Shown here: positions 1 through 8,841 of the stretch, piece after piece
Numbering within the stretch: the stretch's first letter is position 1
How the letters are laid out: the number at the start of each line of letters is the position of its first letter
Assembly: GCA_010015675.1 (NCBI GenBank)
Contig: ML977033.1
Coordinates: forward strand, 30,022 to 41,747
Origin: Byssothecium circinans
Lineage: Eukaryota > Ascomycota > Dothideomycetes > Pleosporales > Massarinaceae
Direction: 5' to 3'
Length of the DNA stretch: 11,726 nucleotides
Translations under genes and position numbers: made by a program
Notes under the pieces: generated by a model
What the model saw: only the letters and a program-made list of their open reading frames with translations
Databases searched by the model: none
Told to the model about the DNA's origin: nothing

Positions 1-666
1 AAATAAAGAAACAATATTAAGCTAAGACGTTTACAGAAAAGTAAGAACGCTTGCAGCCTTTCTTTATACTATCTACCGCATACAGGCTAGTAGGAATAGG
101 CTGAAGAAAGGTATAAGTAAGTACTCTATCTTTGATTAAACTCTAAACTACATACGACATAATCTACTATCAATCGACTACTATTTTATCTATCTCTGCT
201 ATATCTCTATTACCTTTTCACAATTTTAAATAGTTTATAAACTATACTGCCTAGTTAATGCCTACTTTCTTACTACCCTGCTTGCGTAGTAGTTTATTCG
301 CTATATCTAATACTTCGCCTAATATAGTTGAAAATCCTTACAAATTAAGGTTAAGGATATATTAGATAAGCGTGTCCTCTTTAGTTAAAGATAGTTTTAA
401 ATAGTTTAGTACTATTATTAGGTAAAAGGTAATTCTATTAAGGCGGTTAGAGAGGCTTTAATAGCGGACGTTAAATGCGACTACAGCGCGTTAGAGGCTT
501 ATAAATTAGCCTAAATAGTAAGCTTAAAGGGTAAGCTTAATTCTGCCCTCTTATTAAACAAGTATCGTGTTTAGTAGTAGAGGTATTTTATAATAAGTAT
601 AGTATTAGTATTACTAAGGAAAAGTAGCTATCTTAGTAGTTTAGCCATCTTAGTAGTAGAATACGT
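1..666. mobile_element. RIP-degraded right-hand end of a TIR DNA transposon (candidate)
   Basis: This stretch is AT-rich, full of TAG/TAA, and has no usable open frame. Its right edge (627-666) matches the terminal inverted repeat found at 11098-11216, with the interior on the left, so I infer that 1-666 is the right part of a DNA transposon that starts before the window. Parts of one plus-strand frame (about 76-140 and 440-540) keep stop-free runs, but I do not recognise the protein. The left boundary and the transposase class cannot be fixed. The end motif ATACGT followed by TA is compatible with Tc1/mariner-pogo elements, which duplicate TA; that is inference only. Confidence 0.35.
627..666 (+). 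repeat. Terminal repeat of DNA transposon, copy D, with two 17-bp subrepeats
   Basis: Two 17-bp units (627-643 starting GCTATCTTAG, 644-660 starting GCCATCTTAG) are followed by ATACGT and then TA. The same layout occurs at 11178-11216, where the units start GCTGTTCGATGG and also end in AGAATACGT plus TA. Upstream both share a CTAAGGA block. The differences fit decay of one ancestral end. Confidence 0.55.
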
Positions 667-695
667 TATAGATATTCTATAACTTATGATTTATA

Positions 696-1000
696 TTTAT
701 AGTAACTTAGGATAAATTATATAGGGCTAAGAGAGTTTAAAATAGTAGGCTAATAGAATTTTCTACTATTATATAAGTATTTTATAGTAACTTAGTATAA
801 GTTATATATAGCTATAAAAGCTTAAAATAGTAGGCTAAAGGAATCTCCTATAGTTATATAAGTTTTTAAAGTAAACTAGGATAAATTAAATATAGTTAAG
901 AGAGCTTAAAATAGTAGGTAAAGAGAAGCTCTAGCTATCCTATAAGTTTTTTTATAGTAAATTAATATAAATTATAGGTAAATAGAAGAGTTTCTTATAG
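696..1000. repeat. About 85-bp tandem repeat, three full copies and one shortened
   Basis: Units begin at 696, 781, 865 and 951 (spacings 85, 84 and 86 bp), each with a TTTATAGTAA-like start, then a run resembling AAAATAGTAGGC and a TATATAAGT-like end. The fourth copy lacks its middle. The sequence is almost free of CpA and TpG. No coding potential is seen. It could be an array inside the 3' end of the old copia element or an independent satellite fragment; I cannot tell which. Confidence 0.75.
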
Positions 1001-1974
1001 TAAGGTAGAGTAATATTATAACTAAGAAATATAAGAAAGTAAGAGAGGTTTAAAAGTTATTTAAATAATAATAGAAGTTATTTAAATATAAAAATATAAA
1101 AGTTATATAAGGGTAGCTCTTATATAAAGCTACTAGCAATAGAAGAGGCTAGTAGTATAGTAGGTAGTAAGTAGAAAGTAATAGCTAAAGTAATTAATTT
1201 TAAATAGGCCTATAGTACTTATTTATATATATTTAGCTCTAAGTATATCTTATACTAGCCCTAAGTATTTCCTATACTATAGATTAAGATCTATTACCTA
1301 ATAATCTAAGATCTAGCATAGATTAAGATCTATTACCTAATAATCTATAATCCTTAATTTAAAATCTAAATTAATTTAAAATTAAATAGAAAGCTCTAGA
1401 ACTAACTAACTAATAATAGCTAGTTTAATACTAGCTATATTAGTATTAGGCTATATTTAGCCTAGAATAGGTATATACATTAAATAAGTACCTTACTAAC
1501 TAGAAATAATTTAGTAAGTACTTAGCCTCTATATAAACTAAAAACTAATAGATAAATAAAAATTCTTCTAAATTAGTATAATATATACAAAAATATACTA
1601 TCTAGAATATAGTGTAATTTTTATGATTACTAAGTACCTAGTACAAAGCAATTATACTAAAGTACTAGAAATTAAAAGGTTATTATTTTTAACTTATTAT
1701 AGTAAAATAACTAGTTAACTAATTTATACTAAATTTTAATATAGTATAGAAAAAAGCCTAAACTATAATATAAAAATATCTTAGCTTATATTAGAGAATA
1801 AAATATAAGTGTTATAGTATATAGTTTTAGTCTTATAAAATACTAAACTCCTATAACTTTATAATAGAAAAGTTTTTATATAAGTTATAATTCTCTATTA
1901 ACTTATTATAATAAAAGATAACAGGTAGATTATATACTAGTATTTAGAATAGCTTATTTACTACTTAATAAGTC
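1001..1974. other. RIP-saturated non-coding stretch, probable 3' end of the old copia element
   Basis: No gene is visible. The stretch lies directly downstream (minus strand) of the old element's pol stop, so its 3' untranslated region and 3' LTR are expected here, but the second LTR is outside the window and mutation is too heavy to find LTR edges. A 39-bp direct duplication lies at 1279-1346. Confidence 0.5.
1279..1346. repeat. 39-bp direct repeat, two copies
   Basis: A 29-base core beginning ATAGATTAAGATCTATTACC occurs at 1279 and again, identical, at 1318. The first copy is followed by a 10-base spacer, giving a 39-bp period. The core itself contains near-palindromic pieces (AGATTAAGATCT). 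Identity of the copies in an otherwise scrambled region suggests a recent local duplication. Confidence 0.8.
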
Positions 1975-2142
1975 TTATACTCTAATATTAACTAGTCCTA
2001 CTTTATTATTAAAACTTTCTATTTTAATTCTACTACTAGATTTAGTTGTTATATCTACTAAAAGAGTATTTATAGATCTATAGATAAATTCTATAGTATT
2101 ATTCTCTACTAGTTCTCTTATAAAATAATATTAAATATTAAC
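1975..2142 (-). pseudogene. RNase H C-terminal end of the older copia pol
   Basis: The minus-strand frame starting at the target duplication reads a degraded copia RNase H tail: VNI, stop, YYFIRELVENNTIEFIY, then a DITTKS segment, which corresponds to the family's 'HFIRELVE..TIELIYV...LADILTK' ending, and stops at 1975-1977. The 56-codon segment carries one internal stop. It is the direct continuation of the RNase H reading that ends at 9005, on the other side of the 6.9-kb insertion. Confidence 0.82.
2138..2142. repeat. 5-bp target site duplication TTAAC, left copy
   Basis: TTAAC immediately precedes the TG of the left LTR and is repeated exactly at 9000-9004 after the CA of the right LTR. 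Five bases is the usual target duplication of Ty1/copia integrases. Confidence 0.92.
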
Positions 2143-2300
2143 TGTTGGACAGCAGAGCACTAAGAGCATGGAGAGAAAAAGGATCAATTGTGTCTAGAGC
2201 GAAGATGCTTAGGAGACAGGACTATATCAGAAAGGACCGAGGCTAGGCCGGATGAGGCTGGTAAATAGTGCGGAACTGTTTAGTACTGTTTAGTCTAACA
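2143..2300 (-). repeat. 3' LTR of the central copia element
   Basis: The plus strand starts TGTTGGAC and ends GTCTAACA, so ends are TG...CA with an imperfect 8-bp terminal inverted repeat. It is 158 bp, the same length as the other LTR, with 11 transitions, no transversions and no gaps between them. At 158 bp it is a short copia LTR. It contains GGAACTGTTTAG-type motifs that recur through the element. No convincing TATA box is visible. Confidence 0.95.
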
Positions 2301-3063
2301 CATCCCCTCAGCTTAGCCAGATGGCTGGTGAGATGAAAGAACGGTTAAGAACTGTTGGTGTGGGACACCCCCCAACCCCTCAGCATGTTGAGGAGAGTGA
2401 GACAGGAAGAGAAAGAAGCAGGATATAGATATAAGACGACTCTAGCAAAACACCAAACCTAGTGGGAAAGTGGTGAAAGAAGGAATCTCCAAAGGCTAGC
2501 AGGTTCTTGTGTAGCTGCGCAGTAAGTGGACTGAATGGAGAGGACTTAGCAATCACCTCAAACCTAGAATGGGAAAATGACAAGGTGTATCTAATACAGG
2601 AGGACAGAAACAGGAACAGTTTAGAACCGTTTAGAATAGTTTAGAATGGTACTATGAGCTCTACCCCCTAAGCTTTAGAAGCCTCAGGTGCAAAGCTTAC
2701 ACTATTGTGTAGTAAGAATGCTCTCAGTACTTAGTTTAGATCACTTACTTGACACTGAAGTGATATGGGATAGTTCTTGGACAGTAATGAACCATGAGGA
2801 ACTGTATGAGTACAGTAAGATTGGAATGTCTGGAATGAACTGTTTAGAGACAGTAGAGAACCGTATAAGGACGGTAAGATAGCCTAGATTAATCATGTAA
2901 TCAGATAGTAGACAGATAGGAACCGTTTAAGAATAGTAGAGAACTGTCATCTAGAGAGTAATCAGGTCAATCATAAAATAGACAGCAATCGTATAAGAAT
3001 AGTTCTGAACCGTTGTAGCTTAAGTAAACAGTTACTTACTATCACTAATGGAAGGGAACTGTT
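2273..3063. repeat. Dispersed GAACNGTT motif cluster
   Basis: Nine exact GAACNGTT octamers occur at 2273, 2339, 2349, 2614, 2624, 2837, 2920, 3007 and 3056, often followed by TAGA or TAAGA, with several one-mismatch relatives between (for example GAATAGTT at 2634). More copies occur in other parts of the element (5524, 8740). AACNGTT is itself palindromic. The motif resembles the AACNG core bound by Myb-type proteins; that link is only a resemblance. Confidence 0.65.
2301..2312 (-). other. Polypurine tract next to the 3' LTR
   Basis: On the minus strand the bases just before the 3' LTR read GCTGAGGGGATG followed by TGTTAGAC. A purine-rich run in this position primes plus-strand DNA synthesis in LTR retrotransposons. 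A second, longer purine-rich run of similar make-up (minus GCTGAGGGGTTGGGGGGTG) lies about 60 bp away at 2366-2384. Confidence 0.75.
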
Positions 3064-3115
3064 ATGACTAGTTTAGAACTAAGGATTAAGAAATAGTTTA
3101 GAAGGGAAAGAGTCT

Positions 3116-3308
3116 ACAGTAGGTTAACTGTATACGGACTAGAATGGACTGGAATGAAGGGGAGCCCATAGTAGGTTAACTATATATAGGCTGGATTGCG
3201 GATCCACAGTGGTTTAACTGTATAGGATCAAATAGAAATGCGGAAGTCTAGCTACAGCAGAACGCTGCATTAAGGCTTTAAAAGGATTCACAGTGGGTTA
3301 ACTGTATA
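3116..3308. repeat. Four spaced copies of a quasi-palindromic 19-mer
   Basis: Copies at 3116-3134, 3168-3186, 3206-3224 and 3290-3308 follow the pattern AYAGTRGKTTAACTRTATA. ACAGT on the left pairs with ACTGT on the right around a TTAA centre, so each is an imperfect palindrome. Three are followed within about 35 bp by a TGCGGA-type element. Spacings of starts are 52, 38 and 84 bp, so this is not a simple tandem array. The differences between copies are mainly transitions. Confidence 0.7.
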
Positions 3309-3683
3309 GAATTGGATTGCGGAAGAGAGTCTACTAGTAGTATGCTGCAGAGACTTCTTCAAGAGATACTGTAGCTGGATGGCAGACTTTGCGTTGTGCC
3401 TTAAATATAGTAACTCAAGTTAGTCATCACGGGGTGGATAGCTAGTCTGACCTATCATAAAGTTAGTTTACATAAGCTAGTACTTTAAGGAACGTCTTCA
3501 CTAGAAGTTGAACTGATATATTCTATTAAGAGGACTTTTAGTTACATAATTGCTAAAGGCACGAGAGGCCCAGACTTTAAATGAGAAGTGGCTTAGTATA
3601 AGCTAGATTAGAATAGATTGGATGTTGACTTAGTGTGAGCTAACAGTAACAGGTTATCAGGATGGTTAAGAGGAGACTAGTTC

Positions 3684-4187
3684 TTAGATATGTAACGAGA
3701 CGTTAGATAGGTTGAGGCCTTTCATCTAGTCTTTATGCTTTTGACGAGTAAGAAGCTTAGTGAAGCCGTCAGCAGGTTAGGCTTTTGTTTCTACATAGAG
3801 AGGATAGATAACACCGTCTTGAGTAGCTTGATAAAGCCAGTGATAATGGATATTGACATGACGGAAGGTAGTCTTAAGTTAAGGTGCTTCTTTAGTTAGA
3901 AGACTTAGCGTTTGCTAGTTATCATAAAGCAGGATTTGCTCGTGTTAGAAGTAAAGACCTAGGTCTTTGAGAAGGCGCCACCACTATATCAGCCATGTTG
4001 CTCTGGATAAGGCCGCAATGAGCTCAGCTTCAGTAGTTGACTTTGTGACGCAGCGTTGGAGAGTTGAGTTCTAGTCAATTAGACCGCCAAAGAACATAAA
4101 GACCTAGCCTTAAGTAGACCTACGAGTCTCCTTGTGATCAGCATAAGACGCATCAGTGGCTAGGAAGAAATTGACTTCTTCCCAATC
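3684..4187 (-). pseudogene. RNase H domain of the central copia pol (broken)
   Basis: RNase H would degrade the RNA strand of the RNA/DNA hybrid during reverse transcription. The frame shows the copia RNase H landmarks: LATDASYAD (first catalytic Asp at 4152-4154), TKSTTEAELIAAL (Glu at 4029-4031), LLYDN (Asp at 3921-3923), then FRHVNIHYHW and a DGFTKLLT tail, ending at a TAA at 3684-3686. The acidic residues are kept, but at least eight in-frame stops interrupt it. The stops are TAG or TAA that one C-to-T or G-to-A change could make from Gln or Trp codons. No indel is needed. It continues directly from the RT in the same frame. Confidence 0.88.
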
Positions 4188-5333
4188 CATGAACTGGTTG
4201 ACAGCAGTGTCATTATTTGCGGAGTAATGGATGGACTTGTCTTGCGTGAAGAAGAGATAGGCAAGGCACTGATAGGCCGCAGTGAGGTGACGCTTAGAAG
4301 GATTAGTAAGAAACTTGGCTAGCTTTGAGTAAGCTTTGGAGACATCCGGTCGAGTAGCACCTGCAGCGTATCTAATAGAGCCAACAATTTAAGCATAACG
4401 CTCTGCGTTATATAGATTCTTTGTGCCTGTAGAGGAAACTAGGGCTTTAGAAGGGAGAGGAGTAGGTGGACACTTAGACCACGGCTTTAGTAAGGTATAT
4501 ATATGAAAGATAGTGTTAAGGAAAACCTTCTATAAGAGCTAGAGGTTACTATCTTCACGGTTTCAATACATAGTAATACCGCAGAATGTCTGGTGGTTTC
4601 GGTCTTTAAGGTTGGTAATCTTATAGCGCTTTGCAAGCTTCTCTTTGAAATCATCAAGGGCAGAGGAGTACCCAGGCTTTGCCATGGTGATAATATCATT
4701 GATATAGAAAAAGACAATGATCTTATCATTAGTCTAGAGGCAGCTGGTATTAAGAATAGGGCGGAAGCCAAGAGCCCGTAGAGTGGCAGTGAAGTCATTA
4801 TACCAGAGAAGTAGTGATGTTTTAAGGCCATAGAGGGCGCGTTAAAGTTCCCATAGTTGATTGGGATTAGAGAAGCCATCGGGTTGCCATGTGTATATGG
4901 GCTTAGGAAGCAAGGCGTTGGTGAAGGCGTTGACAACGTCGTATTATCAGATTTTGAGGTTGAAGTAAGCAGCAATAGCCATGAGTGCTCGGAAGATCCG
5001 AATAGCAAGAGTCATAGCTTGGGTGTCATCAGCTGTGGTCTAGAGATCACCTCTTACACAGATGCGTGCTTTGAACTTGATTAACTAGTCACCGTCGAAC
5101 TTGTATGTAAACACCCACATAAGTGGAAGGATCTAGGTCTAAGTAGAGTCAATATCATCAAGAGAGATTTCCTGGAAGGTTTCTTTGTGTGCAATAGTAT
5201 TGATTTCAGCTTGACATGCTGCCATGAAACTAGAGCGGAAATGGAGTGGCATTTTGAGGAGTTCTAACCAGAAGCGTGGAGGCGGAGGAAGCTAGGATTT
5301 ATGTATTCTCTCTTTTAGAGTAAGAGAAGCGGA
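4188..5333 (-). pseudogene. Reverse transcriptase domain of the central copia pol (broken)
   Basis: The frame reads a copia-type RT (RVT_2): an entry segment with PPPPRFWLELLKMP, then MWVFTYKFDGD and FKARICVRGD (usual W-V-F/K-K and YKARLVARG positions), YDVVNAFTNA (the D-V-K-T-A-F-L-N region), then RALYGLKTSLLLWY and ALGFRP. The catalytic motif at 4695-4706 reads YIND where the family has YVDD; the loss of one Asp is a G-to-A type change. The connection to RNase H has AGATRPDVSKAYSKLAKF. About a dozen stops interrupt the frame, all without frameshift. TAG is the commonest stop. Confidence 0.92.
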
Positions 5334-5819
5334 AATAAAGGAAGTCTAGTAAGACACAAGTGCGTTTAGTACACGAGTGCGAGTTTAGTGATCAAGTACG
5401 TTCTCTACCTGTAGGTATTAGTTAGTTGTGTACTTGCGCTTTCGTCAACTAGGAAGTAGAATAGCGTTAGCTAAGGTGGCATGAGTGCCGGTAGCTTAAG
5501 TACTAGAGTGTCGTAACAGTGGAGAACTGTTCCTTAACAGTGTAGAACTGTCAAGTCTAGATAGGGGACCCATGGACTCAAGAGTTAGATAGGGATTAGG
5601 ATCAGGTTGATTGGGTTTACGGGACGCGGCTAAAGCTAGGATTGCTTTGGTAGATGGAATGGTGATAGACTAGGTATCAGTTGTAGTGCTATCAAATTTA
5701 GGTTCGCTTTCTTCTTCTAAGACTGAAGATGCGTCACTGTTTAGAGGATTAATTAGATCATTAAGCTCAATCATCTGCACTACGTCTTTTAATGCTATTC
5801 CCCTTAGCATCTCACCATC
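5334..5819 (-). pseudogene. Integrase-RT linker of the central copia pol (broken)
   Basis: The pol frame stays in register with the RT from about 5912 down through this stretch. It is low in conserved motifs and rich in Ser, Thr, Pro, Asp and Glu (for example SSVLEEESEPKFDSTTTD), as is typical of the region between integrase and RT in copia polyproteins. Several stops occur. GAACTGTT and related motifs cluster at 5515-5550 inside it, which is odd for coding sequence and may reflect an insertion of the same short repeat. Confidence 0.7.
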
Positions 5820-6813
5820 GTGAGAGCCATAGAAGAAGGATTCATTAAATGTAACATCACGCGTGCGAATAACCTTGCCTTGATAGCCAAAAGAGTTTGC
5901 TCCTGGTAGCCATAATAGATGTTTCTAGAGTCAACACCTACAAGGTAGCCAATAAGTGCTCAAGGGGAGAGCTTGTCTTTGCGTTTGATGTGCTTGCGTA
6001 ATGCGTACACACGGCAGCCATACATATAGAGATGGGAGAGAGAAGGAAGCCGTTGATATGCAACTTTAAAAGGAGTTTTCTAATTAAGAGCTTTGACTGG
6101 TGTCCGATTGAGTACATACCCAGCGTATAAGTACATCTCTCTAATAAGGTGAAGAGGAAGGCCTGAAGTAGTTCTAAGTGAACGGGTACGTTTGATGAGG
6201 GACTTACCTGAGCGTTCGGCATGGCTAGACTGTGCAGGAGTATCTGGTGACCGAAGCTGCAGTTGAATTCCCTCTAATTCTGCATAGGATACTAAGGAGT
6301 CATCTAAAGCTTGAAAGCTATAGCCCTATTTACCATCAAGATAGAGGAAATGCGGTGCCGTGTTGAACTAGCGTTTGATGAGGGAGTCTAGATCTTGAAG
6401 GCTTTAAGAAGGTAATCTTGCCGCTGTTTCTTGATAATATAGACGAAGTTGAACTTAAAGAACACGTCATATGCATGAAACACATAACGTTCCCCTGTAA
6501 AGGTGTTAACATCCAGCTCAATGATATCGATAGTAATGGAGTCAAAAGGCTTCACTAGAGGATGCTCGCGTTCACTTCTCTGGGATACTTGTTCCATTGC
6601 TTTGTTGGCACTGCATTGAGGACAGTCCTTCGTAGCTAGAGGAGGAGAAGTAATCTGGATACCGGTAGAAGCTACAGCAAGGTGTTTGAGTAGTTCTGGA
6701 CCCGGATGCCTAAAAAGGATATGAGCTTCAAGGCTGGTGAGGATTCTGGGTTTGCGAGGAGCTGCAGACTTACGTAGGCGTTGACGTGTAGCTATAGCAT
6801 AGTGCTGAGCCAC
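5820..6813 (-). pseudogene. Integrase region of the central copia pol, two frame breaks
   Basis: Integrase joins the cDNA to chromosomal DNA. Up to about 6402 the frame shows the GAG-pre-integrase/zinc segment: His in LEAHILFRHPG (two His) and CPQC, then FDSITIDIIEL with the first catalytic Asp at 6526-6528. After a one-base loss near 6402 the next frame gives FNTAPHFLYLDGK (second Asp at 6335-6337) and SPDTPAQSSHAERSG (Glu at 6215-6217), 39 residues apart, then VLNRTPVKA, YMYGCRVYAL and a LIGYLVGVDSRNIY segment. A second one-base loss near 5912 returns to the RT frame, giving GYQGKVIRTRDVTFNE. All three catalytic residues survive; few stops occur here compared with the RT. Confidence 0.9.
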
Positions 6814-7300
6814 TAGAAGAGTTTAGGAAGGAAGTGATAGTATGGAATAGTTCTAAACCATAGATAACAGTTCTTGACTATACTAAACCGTCATTGAGGA
6901 ATTAGTAACTAGTGATTTCTGAGCAACTAGAAGATAATGGCCTCCGTTCTAGGTTACCTTGCACCACACTAGATTAGACTTGTAATCTAACTTGTATAGT
7001 ACTAAGCGTCTAGAGTCAAAGTAAATACCACTACCTCTAAGTCAGGAAAGGGAAACCAGTAACATAATGAAGTTTAGGACGAACGCAACGTTGAGTAGGA
7101 TAAAGGGCCGAGGGCTAGATAGAGTTAATAGGATGACTTCACACTTACCCTAAGTAACTATGGGTAATATGCTATCTCTACTACTAATAAACTCATCATA
7201 GGCAGGACGTTCCCATGTGAATTCAAGCGGGTTGTTGCAGACGTGCACATTAGAGCCATAATCAAGGGTCCATGAGTAAGCTAGTGGGAAGGGAGGATCC
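6814..7300 (-). pseudogene. Protease region of the central copia pol (broken)
   Basis: An aspartic protease releases the mature proteins from the polyprotein. The frame shared with the zinc knuckle and integrase start reads SWTLDYGSNVHVCNNPLEF. In fungal copia elements this segment is normally LDSG or LDTG followed by a similar HVCNN stretch, so the active-site Asp (codon at 7261-7263) is kept but the D-S/T-G triad reads DYG. The rest has several stops, with an IYFDSRR segment and a GGHYLLVAQ segment before the integrase. Confidence 0.78.
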
Positions 7301-8638
7301 TTCTAGGTAATTCTAAGAGTAGTGTAGCTAGTAGTAACTAGCCTAGTGGGGCGTGCTTTAGTATTGGAAATTTAGTCTCTAGCATTAAGGTAAGATGAAT
7401 CTGATTAGCTTTAGGATGTTATGGCGTAATAAGCAGAGTTTTCACGGGCTTTCCTTTGGATATTTTTAAGGATGTCCTTCCGTATCCGTTGCTTATTAGC
7501 TTTCCCTTCCCTTTGCCAGTTTCGGAGATTGGCTTGACACTGTTTATCGATTTTGAAACCTTTAGGGCGGTTTGAAGGAATGATGTAAGGACAGTTCTTC
7601 TAGTAACTATCATAAGATTCACCATTACCGCAGGGACACGGCTTTCCTTAGTGTGGTCTCTTTGACTGACTGGAATCATCTTCATCTTAATCAACCTTTG
7701 AGTTAGTTCGTTTGCGGGATTTAGATCGAGCGTAAGAGTTTAGCTAAGGATTTAATAGATTTGAACCGTTTCTATTATACGGCGATGCGTCACCATTAAA
7801 GGTTGTAGCAAAAGCAGTGTGACGAGAGCGTCCTAAGGTACGTATGGACACCACAGCAGCGGAGTTGATGAATTCTAAGACGAGATGCTTAAGTGTACAG
7901 TTTAAAGGGCAAAGGAAGTAGTTCTGGTGGTATAGTAACCTAGATTTCTAGTGTTGTTTCCATAGCGGGGATAATAGCCTGCTTAGGAAGAAGAGCTTCC
8001 TGCTTCTTATTATATTCGCGTTCTTGTTCTCGGAGCTTGAGGACGAGGTTGGTAGCGAGGTTATTGTAGATTAAGGCGCAGACATTTAAGAGGTCGTACT
8101 AGAGATTAAAGCCTTTAACTTCTAGGAGATCAAGTTCCTTCGCCTTGCTGACAACAAGTTGAAACTCATGCGCCCAGTCTTCAAAGCCTTCTTTCCCTGG
8201 TGTCTTCTTCTTGATTGCCTGATACTCAGCGCGTGTATCTTGTTCGCGGAGTGCCATTTCACGGTTGTATTTAGCGTGGAGGATAGAGAGCTTCTCCAAG
8301 AGAGTTAGAAAGGTGTTGAGCTGAGCAGCAACTTAAGAGTAAACCGTATAGAGTAGTTTCTCAGCAAGGCTGTCAACCTTTTGTTAATTGATGTGGTAAC
8401 GCTTGTTCTTTTCCTTCCAAAGTGTTTGTATAGCTGAAGTTGCTGAGGCAGTAAGGTCGGCAGGTGGTGTGAGGACTAGCTTATTATTATCCTCTGGATC
8501 GAGGTACTTCCATACTCTAGCTAAGATAGCTCTACCTTTGAAGACGTTGTACTACTCGTCCCAGTTCCTGGGGCTAGTAAGCACTACGTCCGAGGTAGCA
8601 ACACCTGCAGCTGTAGAAGAAGTAGCGCGAGGAGGCAT
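7301..8638 (-). pseudogene. Gag region with zinc knuckle of the central copia element (broken)
   Basis: Gag would form the virus-like particle and bind the RNA. I place the start at the ATG at 8636-8638 (MPPRATSST), the first Met in a frame that runs into NWDE, stop, YNVFKGRA and VWKYLDPE, matching the W-x-VW-L-x-P layout of fungal copia gag. A long charged helical part follows (EKLSILHAKYNREMALREQ, then KLREQEREYNKKQEAL). The frame moves by one base between about 7950 and 7880, then reads a basic stretch (ARSKSRKRTNSKV) and a knuckle CPCGN...NCPYIIP at about 7570-7640. Stops at NWDE*YN and elsewhere look like Trp or Gln codons lost by single transitions. Confidence 0.85.
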
Positions 8639-8841
8639 AATGACAGTATTAAATGGTGTTGAATAGTGACGAACAGTTAAAGCGAGGTAGGTATAGAATA
8701 CGAGGGATTGAGGCGATCGAGGGTGTATGAGGCGGTGTAGAACCGTTAGGAACAGTTCACGGAACTGTGTAGGCGTGGGTATAGGGACCACTTGAGTTTG
8801 GATAGCAGATAGAGTAGATAAAGCTAGACCGGGCTCATAAC
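8639..8841 (-). other. 5' untranslated leader of the central copia element
   Basis: About 200 bp separates the 5' LTR from the gag ATG and includes the primer-binding site. It contains an exact 7-bp inverted repeat (ACAGTTC at 8752-8758 and GAACTGT at 8762-8768, 3-base loop) next to a GAACCGTT at 8740. Such a hairpin could serve in RNA packaging or dimerisation, but that is speculation. Confidence 0.55.
8831..8841 (-). other. Primer-binding site for half initiator tRNA-Met
   Basis: Directly inside the 5' LTR the plus strand reads GGGCTCATAAC, identical to the anticodon arm of eukaryotic initiator tRNA-Met (tRNA positions 29-39, CAU anticodon included; the yeast tRNA has this run). It does not match a tRNA 3' end. 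This is the arrangement of Drosophila copia, where a 5' half of initiator tRNA-Met cut after about nucleotide 39 primes reverse transcription. The match ends exactly at the LTR edge. Confidence 0.88.

Larger units (their letters stand above)
2301..3683 (-). other. Long 3' non-coding region of the central copia element
   Basis: About 1.38 kb separates the pol stop from the 3' LTR, long for a copia element with 158-bp LTRs. No recognisable coding domain was found. It holds many GAACNGTT motifs, four copies of a quasi-palindromic 19-mer, and a 67-codon stop-free minus-strand frame at 2380-2583 (starts MSFSHSRFEV) with no family I recognise. The region may carry cis-acting signals, or it may be captured host sequence; the sequence does not decide. 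Confidence 0.6.

Noticed and set aside
696..1000. CRISPR-like array
   Set aside because: The repeats are contiguous about 85-bp tandem units without unique spacers, in a fungal-type genome.
2688..2882. Plus-strand 64-codon open frame
   Set aside because: Antisense to the element, made largely of the GAACNGTT-type repeats, with no recognisable motif.
4487..5084. Open frames on both strands here, up to 173 codons, as separate proteins
   Set aside because: They are off-frame readings of the broken RT; the true frame gives RT motifs through the same bases, with stops.
5938..6222. Minus-strand 94-codon open frame
   Set aside because: It is an alternative frame across the integrase; the neighbouring frame carries the HAERSG, VLNRTP and CRVYAL motifs.
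8403..8791. Plus- and minus-strand open frames of 79-87 codons at the gag start
   Set aside because: The plus frame is antisense to gag. The minus frame from 8791 reads into the MPPRATSS gag start, and its upstream extension has no support as gag; I kept the later ATG.
8831..8841. Possible tRNA-Met gene fragment
   Set aside because: Only the 11-base anticodon-arm run matches and it abuts the LTR in primer-site position; there is no acceptor, D or T arm, so it is a primer-binding site.
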